Shown here: positions 62,857 through 64,000 of the stretch, piece after piece
How the letters are laid out: each line of letters starts with the position of its first letter
Numbering within the stretch: position 1 is the first letter of the stretch
Notes under the pieces: generated by a model
What the model was told of the DNA's origin: nothing
The model's input: the letters and a program-made list of their open reading frames with translations, nothing else
Database searches by the model: none
Source of the DNA: Sulfurospirillum halorespirans DSM 13726
GTDB taxonomy: Bacteria; Campylobacterota; Campylobacteria; Campylobacterales; Sulfurospirillaceae
Assembly (NCBI RefSeq): GCF_001723605.1
Contig: NZ_CP017111.1
Coordinates: forward strand, 2,170,001-2,234,000
Length of the DNA stretch: 64,000 nucleotides
Reading direction: 5' to 3'
Program-made: the position numbers and the translations under genes

Positions 62857-64000
62857 TTTTTACTCAAAAATTCTCTAATTTTCTGAATCATATACGCTAT
62901 AGCTTCATCTCCCATACCAGGATAGAGTCCAATCCAAAAGCTATCGTTCATGATCTTATCCGTATTGGGAAAGGTCCCTACAACCCTATAGTCTGTATCT
63001 TGTGTAAGAGCCTCAAACAGTGGGTGTCTAAGCATATTGCCAGCAAACAGATTGCGTGTTTGAATATTATTGTTTTCTAAATATTCGACAAGGTCATTTC
63101 TTGTAAATTTTGCGTCTCTAGTCAGCGTCATCATAAAACCAAACCAACTTGGATCACTCAGTGGTTGTGTCTCAACCAAGGTTAATTCGTGAACATCTTT
63201 AAGACCCTCATAGAGTTTTTTGAAATTCTCTTTTCGTTTTTCCACGAAGCTTGGAAATTTCTTTAGTTGCGCACATCCAACGGCGGCTTGCATATCCGTT
63301 GCTTTAAGGTTAAAGCCAAAATGGCTATAAACATATTTATGATCGTACCCTTTAGGCAAAGTTCCAAATTTTTGGGTAAATCTACATCCACAGGTATTAT
63401 CGACACCGCTCTCACACCAGCAGTCTCTTCCCCAATCACGCATTGAGAGCATAATCTTTTTAAGAAGCGGATTATCAGTATAAGTAGCGCCGCCCTCTCC
63501 CATCGTCATGTGGTGTGGAGGATAAAAACTACTCGTTCCAATATCACCCCACGTACCGGTTAGTTTGCCTTCATACGTTGAGCCAAGAGCATCGCAGTTA
63601 TCTTCAATGAGCCATAGATTGTGTTTATCACAAAATGCTTTGACCGCTTTAATATCAAAAGGATTACCAAGGGTATGGGCTATCATCACCGCTTTTGTTT
63701 TGGGGCTAAGTGCTTGTTCTAATTGGGTCACATCAATGTTAAAATGTTTAAGTTCCATATCGACAAAAACAGGCACTGCACCATATTGGACAATAGGTGC
63801 TACGGTCGTTGGAAAACCTGCTGCTACTGTGATGACTTCATCACCATGTTTGACTTGTCGCTCTTTTAAAAGAGGTGAAGTTAAAGCGTAAAACGCCAAT
63901 AAATTGGCAGAACTCCCACTGTTAACTAAGAATGCCCATCTTACATGTAAAAACGTTGCTAACTCTTTTTCAAACTTTTTAGAGTAATCTCCATACGTCA
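62850..64000 (-). CDS. rfbH: RfbH-like CDP-4-keto-6-deoxy-D-glucose-3-dehydrase, 5' end outside the window
   Basis: The frame is open to the window edge, so the N-terminus is missing; about 383 codons are visible. It has the DegT/DnrJ aminotransferase fold (LVNSGSSANLL, VDMELKHFNID, EDNCDALGSTYEGKLTGTWGDIGTSSFYPPHHMTMGEGGATYT). In place of the usual PLP lysine there is a histidine (HHMTMG), and a cysteine cluster reads DCWCESGVDNTCGCRF: both are marks of the [2Fe-2S] PMP enzyme RfbH/E1, which makes 3,6-dideoxyhexoses with a reductase partner. An exact-core palindrome copy (63943-63954) lies near the edge, read as LHVR. The presence of E1 means 3,6-dideoxy or related sugars. Confidence 0.9.
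   Translation of the reverse strand, partial: TYGDYSKKFEKELATFLHVRWAFLVNSGSSANLLAFYALTSPLLKERQVKHGDEVITVAAGFPTTVAPIVQYGAVPVFVDMELKHFNIDVTQLEQALSPKTKAVMIAHTLGNPFDIKAVKAFCDKHNLWLIEDNCDALGSTYEGKLTGTWGDIGTSSFYPPHHMTMGEGGATYTDNPLLKKIMLSMRDWGRDCWCESGVDNTCGCRFTQKFGTLPKGYDHKYVYSHFGFNLKATDMQAAVGCAQLKKFPSFVEKRKENFKKLYEGLKDVHELTLVETQPLSDPSWFGFMMTLTRDAKFTRNDLVEYLENNNIQTRNLFAGNMLRHPLFEALTQDTDYRVVGTFPNTDKIMNDSFWIGLYPGMGDEAIAYMIQKIREFLSKNC

Noticed and set aside
3597-63954. The palindrome as an ordinary repressor or activator operator
   Set aside because: Most copies lie inside genes, in a fixed reading frame, far from promoters. A few intergenic copies may still be used in this way.
1-64000. CRISPR array, prophage, insertion sequence or integron
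   Set aside because: No regularly spaced direct repeats, transposase, integrase or phage structural genes were seen; the repeated palindrome is irregularly spaced.

Overview
The window looks like chromosomal DNA of a Campylobacterota (Epsilonproteobacteria) species, and I would guess Sulfurospirillum or a close relative. Three things point there. Gene order matches recalled Campylobacter jejuni blocks: pyrF-nusB-ribH-kdsA-EamA beside der-aroK-trpS-serS-TPR protein, and pssA-psd-like-ftsH-prmA-cheY followed by a pgl (protein N-glycosylation) locus. Promoters show a TATAAT or TAGAAT -10 box with no obvious -35. Proteins typical of the group are present (Hcp-like Sel1 protein, PglB/PglF/PglG, YceI). 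Genes are tightly packed, often with 1-8 bp overlaps. I see no rRNA, CRISPR array, insertion sequence or prophage. One tRNA gene (Ser-GCU) is present.

Layout. 1-3.5 kb: end of an ATP-sulfurylase-like gene, a PilZ protein, pgpA, yceI. 3.5-9.8 kb (minus): a molybdate/tungstate locus reading modE, modA, a two-domain molybdopterin-binding (TOBE) protein, modB, modC, then a second modA-like and modB-like pair, modD and a YigZ-family gene. 10-11.7 kb: a D,D-carboxypeptidase and proC. 11.7-16.2 kb: a tolC-macA-macB tripartite efflux operon with MacB split into two proteins. 16.3-26.5 kb: accessory genes (DUF155, MscS, cupin, an amber-interrupted membrane protein, SRPBCC protein, Hcp-like protein, AraC regulator, LysE exporter, hemerythrin, RND/MMPL exporter, LpxR-like protein). 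26.7-34.7 kb: tRNA-Ser, a 47-residue protein, asmA, pyrF, nusB, ribH, an acetate-transporter-like gene, the ovothiol gene ovoA, kdsA and an EamA transporter. 34.7-42.4 kb (plus): mscS, der, aroK, trpS, serS and a TPR protein. 42.4-48.8 kb (minus): leuA with a leucine-rich leader peptide, pssA, a psd-like gene, ftsH, prmA, cheY. 48.8-55 kb: hisA, hisH, pglG, pglB, pglF. 55-64 kb: an AT-rich surface-glycan cluster (WecA/WbpL-like initiating transferase, glycosyltransferases, acetyltransferases, epimerase, flippase, RfbH-like dehydrase running off the edge).

The most striking signal is not a gene. A 12-bp palindrome, TTTACATGTAAA, occurs about 37 times (17 exact by my count, the rest with one or two end mismatches), mostly inside coding regions. 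There it is usually read as Leu-His-Val-Lys/Asn and sometimes as Phe-Thr-Cys-Lys, in unrelated proteins. It is nearly absent from the AT-rich glycan cluster. Its role is unknown to me; the coding location argues against a simple operator and in favour of a genome-wide signal or a spreading short repeat.

Other points of interest are two ModA/ModB pairs sharing one ATPase gene, a candidate leuA attenuation leader, a psd-like protein that appears to lack its self-cleavage serine, ovoA inserted into a conserved operon, and the fusion of an N-glycosylation locus with an O-antigen-like cluster.
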